Assembly: GCA_964542425.1 (NCBI GenBank)
Contig: CAZIUB010000022.1
Span: 1 to 64,000 of the forward strand
Reading direction: 5' to 3'
DNA length: 64,000 nucleotides
Origin: Dongia_A sp964542425
Lineage (GTDB): Bacteria; Pseudomonadota; Alphaproteobacteria; Dongiales; Dongiaceae
Shown: one piece after another, positions 43,848 through 53,023 of the stretch
How the letters are laid out: every line of letters begins with the position of its first letter
Numbering within the stretch: position 1 is the stretch's first letter
Notes under the pieces: model-generated
Told to the model about the DNA's origin: nothing
The model's input: only the letters and a program-made list of their open reading frames with translations
The model's database searches: none
Translations under genes and position numbers: made by a program

Positions 43848-45527
43848 ATGAACAAAAAGGTAGGCAGCGATATTGAGATCGCACGCGAAGCCAAGATGCC
43901 GCCGATTCTCGAGGTCGCGACCAAGATCGGTATTCCCGAGCGCGACATCGTGCCCTTCGGCCATACCAAGGCCAAGATCTCCATGGATTTCGTGAAGTCG
44001 TTGGGCTCGCGCCCGGATGGCAAACTGATCTTGGTCACCGCCATCTCGCCGACGCCCGCGGGCGAAGGCAAGACCACCACCACCGTTGGGCTGGGCGATG
44101 GGCTCAATCGCATCGGCAAGAAGGCCATCATCTGTCTGCGCGAGCCGAGCCTGGGGCCATGTTTTGGCGTCAAGGGGGGGGCCGCCGGCGGCGGCTATGC
44201 CCAGGTCGTGCCGATGGAGGACATCAACCTGCACTTCACCGGCGATTTTCACGCCATTTCGACCGCCCACAACCTGCTTTCGGCATTGATCGACAACCAC
44301 ATGTACTGGGGCAACGATCTGGGTTTCGATTCGCGCCGGGTAACCTGGCGCCGGGTAATGGACATGAATGACCGGGCGCTACGCTCGATCGTCAATTCCC
44401 TGGGCGGGGTCTCAAACGGCTACCCCCGCGAGGACGGCTTCGATATCACCGTCGCCTCCGAGGTGATGGCCATCTTCTGCTTGGCGCGCGACCTCGCCGA
44501 TTTGACGCAACGGCTCGGCAACATCATCGTCGGCTACACCCGCGAGCGCAAGCCGATCCATGCTCGCGACCTCAAGGCGGAGGGTCCGATGACCGTCCTC
44601 CTCAAGGACGCCATCGCTCCCAATCTGGTACAGACGCTGGAAAGCAACCCGGCCTTCATTCATGGCGGCCCGTTCGCCAACATCGCGCATGGGTGCAACT
44701 CGGTCATTGCCACCACGACCGCCCTCAAGCTCGCGGATTACGTGGTGACGGAGGCCGGGTTCGGCGCCGACTTGGGCGCCGAGAAATTCTTTGACATCAA
44801 GTGCCGGAAGGCCGGCCTCAAGCCGGCCGCCGCCGTCATCGTCTGCACGATCCGCGCCCTCAAGATGCACGGCGGCATCGCCAAGGAGGATTTGGGCAAG
44901 GAGAATCTCGAGGCAGTCAGGAAGGGTTCCGCGAACCTCGCGCGCCACATCGAGAATGTGAAGAAGTTCGGCGTGCCGCTGGTGGTGGCGATCAATCGCT
45001 TCGTCGCCGACACCGATTCCGAACTGAATATGGTTCGCCAGATCTGCGGCGAACTTGGCGTCGAGGCGCTGGAGTGCAATCACTGGGCGCATGGATCGGC
45101 CGGCATCGAGAAACTGGCCCACGCCGTCGTGCGTCTCGCCGACCAACCCAGCAAATTCAATTATCTTTATCCGGATACCATGTCGCTTTGGGACAAGGTC
45201 CGGACCATCGCCCAGGGCCTCTACGGCGCCCAGGGGATCATCGCCGACAAGGCGGTGCGCGACAAGTTCACGGAATTCGAGCGGCTGGGGTTTGGCCAGT
45301 ATCCAGTCTGCATGGCCAAGACCCAATACAGCTTCTCGACCGACCCGAGTTTGAAGGGCGCTCCATCCAATCACGTGGTCCCGGTGCGCGAGCTGCGCTT
45401 GGCGGCCGGGGCCGAGTTCATCGTCGTCATCTGCGGCGAGATCATGACCATGCCGGGCCTGCCTCGTGTTCCCTCGGCCAATTCAATTCACCTGAACGCC
45501 AAGGGCGAGGTCGAGGGGCTGTTCTAG
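43848..45527 (+). CDS. fhs: Formate--tetrahydrofolate ligase
   Basis: 559 residues from the ATG at 43848, which has gggag 10 nt upstream; a TTG at 43842 is less likely. The ATP-binding loop ITAISPTPAGEGKTTTTVGL (about 62-81) and LREPSLGPCFGVKGGAAGGG are diagnostic. The protein ends in the typical GLF. It makes 10-formyl-tetrahydrofolate from formate, ATP and tetrahydrofolate. The neighbouring hut genes release formate through HutG, so the pairing makes metabolic sense. The stop codon TAG is part of the CTAG end of repeat B3. Confidence 0.96.
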   Translation: MNKKVGSDIEIAREAKMPPILEVATKIGIPERDIVPFGHTKAKISMDFVKSLGSRPDGKLILVTAISPTPAGEGKTTTTVGLGDGLNRIGKKAIICLREPSLGPCFGVKGGAAGGGYAQVVPMEDINLHFTGDFHAISTAHNLLSALIDNHMYWGNDLGFDSRRVTWRRVMDMNDRALRSIVNSLGGVSNGYPREDGFDITVASEVMAIFCLARDLADLTQRLGNIIVGYTRERKPIHARDLKAEGPMTVLLKDAIAPNLVQTLESNPAFIHGGPFANIAHGCNSVIATTTALKLADYVVTEAGFGADLGAEKFFDIKCRKAGLKPAAAVIVCTIRALKMHGGIAKEDLGKENLEAVRKGSANLARHIENVKKFGVPLVVAINRFVADTDSELNMVRQICGELGVEALECNHWAHGSAGIEKLAHAVVRLADQPSKFNYLYPDTMSLWDKVRTIAQGLYGAQGIIADKAVRDKFTEFERLGFGQYPVCMAKTQYSFSTDPSLKGAPSNHVVPVRELRLAAGAEFIVVICGEIMTMPGLPRVPSANSIHLNAKGEVEGLF

Positions 45528-45650
45528 CGTCGTGGGCCCAACGCTTGATTCCCAATCATTCCCGTTGGAACCACAACACACGCCTTCCCGTTTGCTAGTG
45601 TTCCCTCGCCGAATTGTCCCTGGAGCGGAATGTCGGTTGCGGAACACTAG
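45524..45650 (-). repeat. Repeat B3 between the convergent fhs and hutC genes
   Basis: Reverse-oriented copy of the B element, 127 bp. Its two CTAG/CTAGTG ends coincide with the stop codons of both flanking genes: fhs TAG at 45525-45527, hutC TAG as cta at 45647-45649. The whole gap between the two genes is the element. Confidence 0.88.
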
Positions 45651-46387
45651 CGATTGCCGGCCTGGAACCGGCCGCTCACGCGATAGCGGCTGCCGGGATA
45701 GAGCAGCCGCACCACGCTGACCAGGCGACCGCCGGACCAGGTCAGGCGACGCAGGCTGAGGCAGGGCTCGCCGGCCGCGATCTTCAGCAGGCGGCGCTCA
45801 TTTGGGGTGGCGATGACCGCCTCGATTTCGTGTTCCGCCTGCGAGATCGGCGCCGCCTTGGTCAGATAGACATAGGGCGTGATCCGGGTGAAATCCTGAT
45901 CAAGATAGTCCGGGGCCATCGCCGGCACCACGAAGCGGTCCTCGATCTGCACCGGCACCCCGTTCTCGCAATGGAGCAGCAGCGAATGGAAGATCGGTTC
46001 GCCCACGCGCAGGCCAAGATTTCGCGCGGGCTCGCTGGCGGCCGGTTCCTCGCGCAGGGTGAGAACCTGCGCCGAATGAAGATGGCCGCGCTGGCGAATC
46101 TCCTCGGCGATATTACGGACCTCGAACAGCGCGGTCTGGGCCTTGGGCTCGGCGACGAAAGTGCCAACGCCCTGAACGCGGACAATCCGCCCCTCGATGG
46201 TCAATTCCCGGAGCGCGCGATTGATGGTCATCCGGCTGACACCGAATTCGCGAACCAGTTCCGATTCCGATGGGATGCGGTGTTTCGGCGGCCAGTCGCC
46301 GGCCTCGATCCGCTCGACGATCATCCGCTTCAGGCGCAAATAATGCGGCAGCATTTCGTGGTTCAAGGCGGGGGGCTCCGAACTCAT
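45647..46387 (-). CDS. hutC: Histidine utilization repressor (GntR/HutC family)
   Basis: 246 residues. An N-terminal winged helix of the GntR type (IPSESELVREFGVSRMTINR, ALRELTIEGRIVRVQGVGTF) is followed by a UTRA ligand-binding domain typical of HutC. In characterised members it represses hut genes until urocanate binds. It is divergent from hutF. A TTGTATATACAA palindrome upstream of hutU (52.9 kb) matches the HutC operator style. Half-site-like ctagaca repeats near its own start could serve autoregulation, but they are weak. Confidence 0.92.
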   Translation of the reverse strand: MSSEPPALNHEMLPHYLRLKRMIVERIEAGDWPPKHRIPSESELVREFGVSRMTINRALRELTIEGRIVRVQGVGTFVAEPKAQTALFEVRNIAEEIRQRGHLHSAQVLTLREEPAASEPARNLGLRVGEPIFHSLLLHCENGVPVQIEDRFVVPAMAPDYLDQDFTRITPYVYLTKAAPISQAEHEIEAVIATPNERRLLKIAAGEPCLSLRRLTWSGGRLVSVVRLLYPGSRYRVSGRFQAGNR

Positions 46388-46478
46388 CTAGACAGGCTAT
46401 AACGTGTCGAACGCGGGCTAGACAACTTGTTTTCCGCAGGCAGCAATATTTGCGCGCTCTCACAATACCGCTGCATCG

Positions 46479-46629
46479 CTAGTGCCAACTTTCGAAAATG
46501 GGTAATACATGAAACGTTCCGGCGCTTTGACGAAATTTGGCGCATGTTACCAAATGATAGTACCCGCCGGCGCGCGACCTCCGGGGCCATTTGGCTCGAA
46601 TCAGCCAGTCACACGACGGCGGGTACTGA
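46479..46629 (+). repeat. Repeat E1 (about 150-bp two-hairpin element)
   Basis: First copy of element E. It starts ctagtgccaactttcg. The second hairpin has perfect arms gtacccgccg (46560-46569) and cggcgggtac (46617-46626). The second copy is at 55963-56108. It fills the hutC-hutF spacer up to 10 bp before the hutF start. Confidence 0.85.
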
Positions 46630-46639
46630 GCATGATCGA

Positions 46640-48007
46640 ATGACGACTTATTTCACGCCGCTCGCGCTGTTGCCGGAGGGCTGGCGCCTCGATGCGCGGA
46701 TCGCGGTCGAGCCGGACGGATTGATCGGCGTCATCGAAAGCGGCCCCGCCCGGCCCGGGGATATCCGGCTCGGTGGTCCGGTGGTTCCGGGCATGCCCAA
46801 TCTGCATTCCCATGCCTTCCAGCGCGCGATGGCGGGCCTGGCCGAGACGGCGCTCAACCCGGAGGACAGCTTTTGGACCTGGCGCGACCTCATGTATCGC
46901 CTGGTGGGACGACTGTCGCCCGATCAGGTGCAAGCGATCGCCACCAGGCTCTATATCGAGATGCTGAAGGCCGGCTACACCTCGGTCGGCGAGTTTCATT
47001 ACCTGCATCATGACGCCCTAGGCGCGCCCTATGCCGATCCCGCGGAGATGAGCCGGCGCATCATCGCCGCGGCAAAAGAAACCGGCATTGGCCTCACGCT
47101 CCTGCCTGCCCTCTATGCGCAGGGCGGGTTCGGTGGCCAGGCACCGGGGGAAAAGCAGCGCCGATTCATCAATAACACGGATGGCTACGCGCGGCTGCTG
47201 GAGCGGATCGCGGCGATTGGCGCGGCTGAGGATTTTCATTGGGGCCTTTGCTTTCATTCGCTGCGGGCCGTGACTAGGGAACAAATGGAGGCGATCCTCG
47301 GCTTGGGGATCGGCGGGACCCGACCGGTTCATGTCCACGTTGCCGAACAGACCAAGGAGGTCGATGATTGCCTGGCCTGGAGCGGCAGGCGGCCGATCGA
47401 CTGGCTCTTTGACCATTTCGCGATCGACGGGCGCTGGTGCCTAATTCATGCCACCCACGCCAATGCCGGAGAAATCGCGCGCATGGCGACAAGTGGGGCG
47501 GTCGTCGGGCTTTGCCCGACGACAGAGGCCAATCTGGGCGATGGGGTTTTCCCGGCGGTCGAATTCGCGAACAAGGGCGGCCGCATTGGGATCGGATCGG
47601 ATAGCCACGTTTCGCTGAGCGTGGTCGAGGAATTGCGCTGGCTGGAATACGGCCAGCGCCTGCGCGACCGGCGCCGCAATCGCCTGGCGTCCGGCCATCG
47701 TCGGGACGTGGCCGACTATCTTTATCGCGAGGCCCTGGCCGGGGGTGCTCGCGCGCTGGGCCGGAACAGCGGTGCCATCGAAGCCGGCCGAACGGCCGAC
47801 CTTGTCGTGCTGAATGGTGCCGAGCCGATGCTGGCCGGCCTTTCGCCGCCACGGATTCTGGGACGTTGGCTTTTCGGCGGCGGCGATTCCTGGGTCAAGG
47901 ACGTGGCGGTCGCGGGCCATTGGGTGATCCGAGACCGGCACCACGCGGGCGAAGAATTGGCCGATCGCGCCTTCGCCGAGGCGATGGCGGGATTGCTCTC
48001 GGAATGA
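46640..48007 (+). CDS. hutF: Formimidoylglutamate deiminase
   Basis: 455 residues from the ATG at 46640 (MTTYFTPLALLPEGWRLDAR). It is an amidohydrolase: metal ligands in PGMPNLHSHAFQRAMAG, FHYLHHDALG, VHVHVAEQ, IHATHAN and GIGSDSHVSL. It converts N-formimidoyl-glutamate to N-formyl-glutamate and ammonia, the substrate for HutG encoded nearby. Its leader is occupied by repeat E1, so the promoter probably lies in the 46388-46478 stretch shared with hutC. No strong ribosome site precedes the ATG. Confidence 0.94.
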   Translation: MTTYFTPLALLPEGWRLDARIAVEPDGLIGVIESGPARPGDIRLGGPVVPGMPNLHSHAFQRAMAGLAETALNPEDSFWTWRDLMYRLVGRLSPDQVQAIATRLYIEMLKAGYTSVGEFHYLHHDALGAPYADPAEMSRRIIAAAKETGIGLTLLPALYAQGGFGGQAPGEKQRRFINNTDGYARLLERIAAIGAAEDFHWGLCFHSLRAVTREQMEAILGLGIGGTRPVHVHVAEQTKEVDDCLAWSGRRPIDWLFDHFAIDGRWCLIHATHANAGEIARMATSGAVVGLCPTTEANLGDGVFPAVEFANKGGRIGIGSDSHVSLSVVEELRWLEYGQRLRDRRRNRLASGHRRDVADYLYREALAGGARALGRNSGAIEAGRTADLVVLNGAEPMLAGLSPPRILGRWLFGGGDSWVKDVAVAGHWVIRDRHHAGEELADRAFAEAMAGLLSE

Positions 48008-48096
48008 TTCAGGTCAGGGTTGTCCATCGATCGACGACCGCCCCGATCCGTGAAATTGGTGGTTGCGCCTGTTAGGTTGCTATTGATGAGTTCCAT

Positions 48097-48549
48097 ATGA
48101 AAAAGATTGTCGCGCTAGTTTTGTGTCTCCTCGCGGCCTATTGTGCGATGCCGTTGACATCCGTTTCCTCGATTACAATCACCTTGGAGAACCAGGACGG
48201 AAAGAATATCACGAAGAATGCCATGGCTTCGTTCCTGGATGAGCACGAGCAGAAAATCGTCGATATCGAACTGGAGAAGCCGCCATCCTGGGACAACAAC
48301 ATCAATTGGTGGGCGCATAGCGAACACCCAACCAGCCTATTGCTTCCATCCGACGCCAGGCGAGTAAACAAGGTTGTCATCGGGGCAATGCATTGCGAGC
48401 CGGTCACCCTGCCCGTCGTGCTTACGTCCACGTATAACGCTCCATCGATCATGCCCCACGGCGCCGGCCCGGCCTATATGTATTACGAGTTCAACCGCAT
48501 TGTTCGGCTCCAATGCGGCAACGAGAATGACAATAGCTCGGGTCAATGA
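48097..48549 (+). CDS. Hypothetical secreted protein
   Basis: 150 residues with a signal-peptide-like start (MKKIVALVLCLLAAYCAMPL). The mature part is polar, with an NxNWW stretch and two Cys, and ends in an Asn-rich tail. I do not recognise the family. The base composition is visibly more AT-rich than the neighbouring genes, which suggests recent acquisition. It sits on the plus strand in the middle of the hut cluster, where it has no obvious role. A cell-surface or periplasmic location is likely. Confidence 0.65.
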   Translation: MKKIVALVLCLLAAYCAMPLTSVSSITITLENQDGKNITKNAMASFLDEHEQKIVDIELEKPPSWDNNINWWAHSEHPTSLLLPSDARRVNKVVIGAMHCEPVTLPVVLTSTYNAPSIMPHGAGPAYMYYEFNRIVRLQCGNENDNSSGQ

Positions 48550-48586
48550 CCCCAGCTTTAGCGGCGGCGGTACTGTCCGAGGCCAA

Positions 48587-49384
48587 TCACGGCCGCCAGT
48601 CGATCAGCGATCGTACCAGTTCCTGGAGGATGGACCGCACCCTCGCCGCGCGGGCCTCGTCGAAATCGAAGGGCGGCCCTTCGATCATGTAGGTGCGCTG
48701 CGCCAACTCCAACTGCAGCGCGTGAATGCCGCCAATTGGGTTTCCGTACCGGCGGGTGATGTAGCCGCCCTTGAAACGGCCGTTGAGAACCGATCGATAG
48801 GGTGGTTTTCGGCAGGCGGCGAATGCGCGTTCCTGCAATCGCGAATCGCAACTGGCGCCGTCATTGGTGCCGAGGTTGAAATCGGGCAATTCGCCCTCGA
48901 AGAGCCTGGTCACCACACCCTTGATCGAATGGGCATCGAGCAGGATTGCGTGGCCGTGCCGCTCCTTGACCCGAACAAGTTCGGCCTGCAGGCACCGATG
49001 ATAGGGGCGCCAGATTTTCTCCAGGCAAGTATCGCGCGTCTGTCGCCCGGGTGCCATGCCGCCATTGAACAAGCCCATTCCGTCGAACAGCGTTTGGGGA
49101 AACAATCCGGTGGTGGCGCCCTGGTAAAGCGGCGTGTCATCCGGTGGCCGGTTCAAATCCACCGCGAAGCGGGAATAGCGCGCGGCCAGGATCCCAGCAC
49201 CCAAGGCCTCGGCGAAGTTGTAGAGCCGGGGCACATGCCAGTCGGTGTCCGGCAGCGATCTGGCCGGGGGCGAAAGGGCGGCGCGGATTTCCGAGGGCAA
49301 CTCGGTTCCCGGGTGCGGCATGCTGATGAGAAGGGCGCTGTCGCCGGGTCGAAAATCAAAGGCGGGCGCGGCGACTAGGATCAT
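48587..49384 (-). CDS. hutG: N-formylglutamate deformylase
   Basis: 265 residues from the ATG at 49384 (MILVAAPAFDFRPGDSALLI), which has GAGG 9 nt upstream. An in-frame GTG at 49411 would overlap hutD. Family signatures are SMPHPGTELP, DTDWHVPRLY, VDLNRPPDDTPLYQG and ILLDAHSIKG. It hydrolyses N-formylglutamate to glutamate and formate, the last step of the five-step histidine pathway. It is the last gene of the minus-strand hutU-hutI-hutD-hutG operon. Confidence 0.92.
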   Translation of the reverse strand: MILVAAPAFDFRPGDSALLISMPHPGTELPSEIRAALSPPARSLPDTDWHVPRLYNFAEALGAGILAARYSRFAVDLNRPPDDTPLYQGATTGLFPQTLFDGMGLFNGGMAPGRQTRDTCLEKIWRPYHRCLQAELVRVKERHGHAILLDAHSIKGVVTRLFEGELPDFNLGTNDGASCDSRLQERAFAACRKPPYRSVLNGRFKGGYITRRYGNPIGGIHALQLELAQRTYMIEGPPFDFDEARAARVRSILQELVRSLIDWRP

Positions 49385-49401
49385 CGTGCTCGGCCTCGGA
49401 T

Positions 49402-49980
49402 TCAGTTGCACGAATGGATTGATGCGATCGCGATGATCGCGGGGCCAGTGGCGGCCAGGGTCAATTCCTCGCCGCCCACAAGAATCGTATCGCCGGTTTC
49501 CGCCGCAATGGCGCCGTCGCGCGACCCGATGGCAAAGCGCCCCGACAACACGGTTAGCGCCACGATTTCTTGTTCGCTCAGTGTCGTGCCCCCGCCATTT
49601 TCCAACCGTACAAAATCAAACCTGCCGACGGCGCGGTCGCGTCGGATCATGAGATTGAGATCGCGGCAAGGCCCCGCGATCAGTCGGCAATCGGTCGCGA
49701 TGTCGCCGGCGAAGGCATGAGGCTCGAAGGGCCGGTCCAACCGATGGGGAGGAAGTCCGGCATGCTCGAGGATCATGCCTTGGCCTTCGATCAACAGGAT
49801 GTGCCGATCGATCCCGGGAAAAAACGAGAACGGGCCATCACTCGCCACCTCGGCCATCGACAGGCGCCACAGGAAATCGCCGCCGGGTATTTCCTCGCGC
49901 CAGATTTCCGCGGTCATGCCGCAACCGTTCTTCCAGATCTGGCGCCGGCAATCGGCGGCGCGCAAAAGGCGCGTGGGCAT
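49402..49980 (-). CDS. hutD: HutD-family protein
   Basis: 192 residues of the cupin-like HutD fold (KNGCGMTAEIWREEIPGGDF, LWRLSMAEVASDGPFSFFPG, LNLMIRRDRAVGRFDFV). Members occur in many hut operons and are thought to limit hut expression or buffer pathway intermediates; the mechanism is not established. It lies between hutI (3-bp gap) and hutG (17-bp gap), so it is co-transcribed. Confidence 0.9.
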   Translation of the reverse strand: MPTRLLRAADCRRQIWKNGCGMTAEIWREEIPGGDFLWRLSMAEVASDGPFSFFPGIDRHILLIEGQGMILEHAGLPPHRLDRPFEPHAFAGDIATDCRLIAGPCRDLNLMIRRDRAVGRFDFVRLENGGGTTLSEQEIVALTVLSGRFAIGSRDGAIAAETGDTILVGGEELTLAATGPAIIAIASIHSCN

Positions 49981-49983
49981 GGA

Positions 49984-51201
49984 TCACCATTCCCGCTTGG
50001 TCCATCGGCCGCCCAGCAATACGCCCGCGCAAGCGTTGCCGCCGATCCAATAGGCGAGTTCCGCCGGGCGCGCGATGTTCCAGATGGCGATGTCCGCTAC
50101 TTTGCCGGCCTCGATCGTGCCGTGGCTCTTGGCCATACCGAGCGCTTGGGCGGCGTGCTTTGTGACACCAGCAAACGCTTCCACGGGCGTCATGCGGAAA
50201 AGGGTGCAGGCCATGTTCAGCATCAACAGCAGAGAGAGAGCGGGCGAGGAGCCCGGATTGGAATCGCTGGCGATGGCCATCATGGCGCCATGTCGGCGCA
50301 AGGCATCGATCGGTGGCGGTCGCGTCTCGCGCAGCGCGTAAAATGCGCCGGGCAACAGCACGGCGACGGTACCGGCCCGCGCCAGGGCGAGGACACCTTC
50401 GTCCGAGGTGTATTCAAGGTGATCGGCCGACAGGGCGCCGTATCGAGCGGCCAAGGCGGCACCACCTAGATCGGATAGTTGATCGGCATGAAGCTTGACC
50501 GGCAACCCCAATTCCTTGGCCTTGTCGAAGACGCGCGCGGTCTGGGTTGCCGAGAAGGCGATCTTCTCGCAAAATGCATCGACGGCGTCGGCCAGCTTTT
50601 CGTGCGCGACCAAGGGCAGGATGGAATCGCATACGAGGTCGATGTATCCGTCGGGATTGCCCTTGAATTCCGGCGGCAAGGCATGGGCGGCGAGGCAGGT
50701 GGTCAGCACATTGATGGCGCATTCCTCGCCAAGGCGCCGGGCGGCACGCAATTGCTTGGCTTCGTTCTCGGCATCGAGACCATAGCCGGACTTGATCTCG
50801 ATCGTGGTGACGCCTTCGTCCAGGAACCCGGCCAGGCGCGTCTTGGCCGATGCCACGAGCTGGTCGAGCGAGGCCGCACGCGTGGCGGCAACGGTGGAAA
50901 CGATGCCGCCGCCTGCGCGCGCGATCTCCTCGTAGCTGGCGCCCTGAAGCCGCAACTCGAACTCATGGGCGCGGTCGCCGCCATAGACCAGATGGGTGTG
51001 GCAATCGATCAGGCCGGGCGAAATCCAGCGTCCGCCCAGGGACACAATCTGGGTGGCGTGGATCGCCGGCGCTTCGCCGCGCCGACCGACCCACAGAATA
51101 CGACCGCCGGCGATCGCGACCGCTGCGTCCTCGATGATGCCAAACCCGGCGCCTGCCATGGTGGCGGCGCGGCATTCGGTCAGCAGAAGATCGAGGATCA
51201 T
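49984..51201 (-). CDS. hutI: Imidazolonepropionase
   Basis: 405 residues from the ATG at 51201, which overlaps the hutU stop (ATGA). The amidohydrolase metal ligands and signatures are PGLIDCHTHLVYGGDRAHEF, IEIKSGYGL, CLAAHALPPEFKG, LHADQLSDLGG and ASDSNPGS. It hydrolyses imidazolonepropionate to formimidoylglutamate, directly after the urocanase step. An extended start upstream would run into hutU. Confidence 0.95.
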   Translation of the reverse strand: MILDLLLTECRAATMAGAGFGIIEDAAVAIAGGRILWVGRRGEAPAIHATQIVSLGGRWISPGLIDCHTHLVYGGDRAHEFELRLQGASYEEIARAGGGIVSTVAATRAASLDQLVASAKTRLAGFLDEGVTTIEIKSGYGLDAENEAKQLRAARRLGEECAINVLTTCLAAHALPPEFKGNPDGYIDLVCDSILPLVAHEKLADAVDAFCEKIAFSATQTARVFDKAKELGLPVKLHADQLSDLGGAALAARYGALSADHLEYTSDEGVLALARAGTVAVLLPGAFYALRETRPPPIDALRRHGAMMAIASDSNPGSSPALSLLLMLNMACTLFRMTPVEAFAGVTKHAAQALGMAKSHGTIEAGKVADIAIWNIARPAELAYWIGGNACAGVLLGGRWTKREW

Positions 51202-52889
51202 CGGCCGGGGGCTCCGCTTCGGGTGGGGATCATCGGCAAATCGAGACCCTGCTCGCGGGCGCAATCGATCGCGATTCCGTAGCCGGCATCGGCGTGGCGC
51301 ATCACCCCGGTCGCGGGATCGTTGGTGAGCACGCGCTGGATCCGCCTTGCGGCCTCGGGCGAGCCATCACAGCAGATGACCAATCCGGAATGCTGGGAGA
51401 AGCCCATGCCCACGCCCCCGCCGTGATGCAGGCTGACCCAGGTTGCCCCGGAGGCGCAGTTCAGAAGCGCGTTCAGGATCGGCCAATCGGAGACCGCGTC
51501 GGAGCCGTCCTTCATGCCCTCGGTCTCTCGGTTCGGGCTGGCGACCGAGCCTGAATCCAGATGGTCGCGACCGATGACGATGGGGGCCTGAAGTTCGCCC
51601 ATGGCCACCATCTCGTTGAAAGCGAGGCCAAGGCGCGCGCGCTCGCCCAATCCCACCCAGCAGATGCGCGCCGGCTGGCCCTGGAACTTGATTCGGGCCT
51701 GGGCCATGTCGATCCAATTATGGAGATGCGGATTGTCGGGGATCAATTCCTTGACCTTGGCATCGGTCTTACGGATGTCCTCGGGATCGCCCGAAAGGGC
51801 GGCCCAGCGGAACGGGCCTACGCCCCTGCAAAACAGCGGCCGGATATAGGCCGGGACGAAGCCGGGAAAGTCGAAGGCGTTTGCCACGCCGGTCTCCTTG
51901 GCCATCTGGCGGATGTTGTTGCCATAATCGAAGGTCGGCACGCCCTGAGCATGAAAACCGAGCATGGCACGCACCTGCAACGCCATCGATTCCTTTGCCG
52001 CCTTGATGACCGCCTGGGGATCGCGCTGGCGCCGATCGGCCGCCTCGGCCAGCGTCCAGCCGGCGGGCAGATAGCCATTCAACGGATCATGCGCGCTGGT
52101 TTGATCGGTGACCATGTCCGGCCGGATGCCAAGGCGCAGCAACTCCGGAAATACTTCCGCCGCATTGCCAAGAAGGCCGACCGAAACCGCACGCCCGTCC
52201 TTGCGCCCCTGATCGAGCATGGACAATGCCTGGTCGAGGTTCGTGGCCTTGACGTCGAGGTAGCGGGTCTCCAGCCGGCGCTCGATCCGCGACGGCTCGC
52301 ATTCGACCGCGAGCATCGAGGCCCCGGCCATGGTCGCGGCCAGGGGCTGCGCGCCACCCATGCCGCCGAGGCCCCCGGTCAGAATCCAGCGGCCCTTGAG
52401 GTTGCCGCCATAGTGCTGGCGGCCGGCCTCGACGAAGGTCTCGTAGGTCCCTTGGACGATGCCCTGGCTGCCGATATAGATCCACGAGCCGGCAGTCATC
52501 TGCCCGTACATCATCAGGCCCTTGGCGTCCAATTCGTGGAAATGTTCCCAGGTCGCCCAGTGCGGCACCAAATTGGAATTGGCGATGAGCACACGGGGCG
52601 CGTCGGCGTGGGTCCGAAAAATTCCGACCGGCTTGCCCGATTGGATGAGGAGCGTTTCGTCATCGCCGAGCCGAGTCAATGCCGAGACGATCGCGTCGAA
52701 ACACTCCCAGTTGCGGGCCGCCCGCCCGATGCCGCCATAGACCACCAACTCGTTCGGGTTTTCCGCGACTTCGGGATCGAGGTTGTTCATCAGCATGCGC
52801 AAGGGCGCCTCGGTCAGCCAGGATCGGGCGCGCAAGCGATTGCCCCGATCGGCGCGGATCACGCGGGCGTTGTGACGGGTTCCCTGCAT
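51198..52889 (-). CDS. hutU: Urocanate hydratase
   Basis: 563 residues from the ATG at 52889 (MQGTRHNARVIRADRGNRLR). The first in-frame Met, eleven codons earlier, lies in the operator region. Urocanase hallmarks are LMMYGQMTAGSWIYIGSQGI, WILTGGLGGMGGAQPLAATM and DQTSAHDPLNGYLPAGWT. It uses NAD to hydrate urocanate to imidazolonepropionate. It is first in hutU-hutI-hutD-hutG; no hutH precedes or follows it here. A HutC-type operator lies 22 bp upstream. Confidence 0.96.
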   Translation of the reverse strand: MQGTRHNARVIRADRGNRLRARSWLTEAPLRMLMNNLDPEVAENPNELVVYGGIGRAARNWECFDAIVSALTRLGDDETLLIQSGKPVGIFRTHADAPRVLIANSNLVPHWATWEHFHELDAKGLMMYGQMTAGSWIYIGSQGIVQGTYETFVEAGRQHYGGNLKGRWILTGGLGGMGGAQPLAATMAGASMLAVECEPSRIERRLETRYLDVKATNLDQALSMLDQGRKDGRAVSVGLLGNAAEVFPELLRLGIRPDMVTDQTSAHDPLNGYLPAGWTLAEAADRRQRDPQAVIKAAKESMALQVRAMLGFHAQGVPTFDYGNNIRQMAKETGVANAFDFPGFVPAYIRPLFCRGVGPFRWAALSGDPEDIRKTDAKVKELIPDNPHLHNWIDMAQARIKFQGQPARICWVGLGERARLGLAFNEMVAMGELQAPIVIGRDHLDSGSVASPNRETEGMKDGSDAVSDWPILNALLNCASGATWVSLHHGGGVGMGFSQHSGLVICCDGSPEAARRIQRVLTNDPATGVMRHADAGYGIAIDCAREQGLDLPMIPTRSGAPGR

Positions 52890-52910
52890 GGACAAGGGTC
52901 TCCAATTAGG

Positions 52911-52922
52911 TTGTATATACAA
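52911..52922. promoter_or_regulatory. Probable HutC operator upstream of hutU
   Basis: The perfect palindrome ttgtatatacaa, with an extra half-site gtctatac next to it (52923-52930), lies 22 bp before the hutU ATG. HutC repressors bind closely similar TGTATRTACA palindromes. A HutC repressor is encoded 6 kb away. Confidence 0.75.
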
Positions 52923-53023
52923 GTCTATACATTACACCAAACGTCGAACTAGCACGCAAGGGGCGACTCCGATGGTGCACACGGATTGGCGGGGGCTGGC
53001 CGCTCGGATAGGCTGCGCACCGA

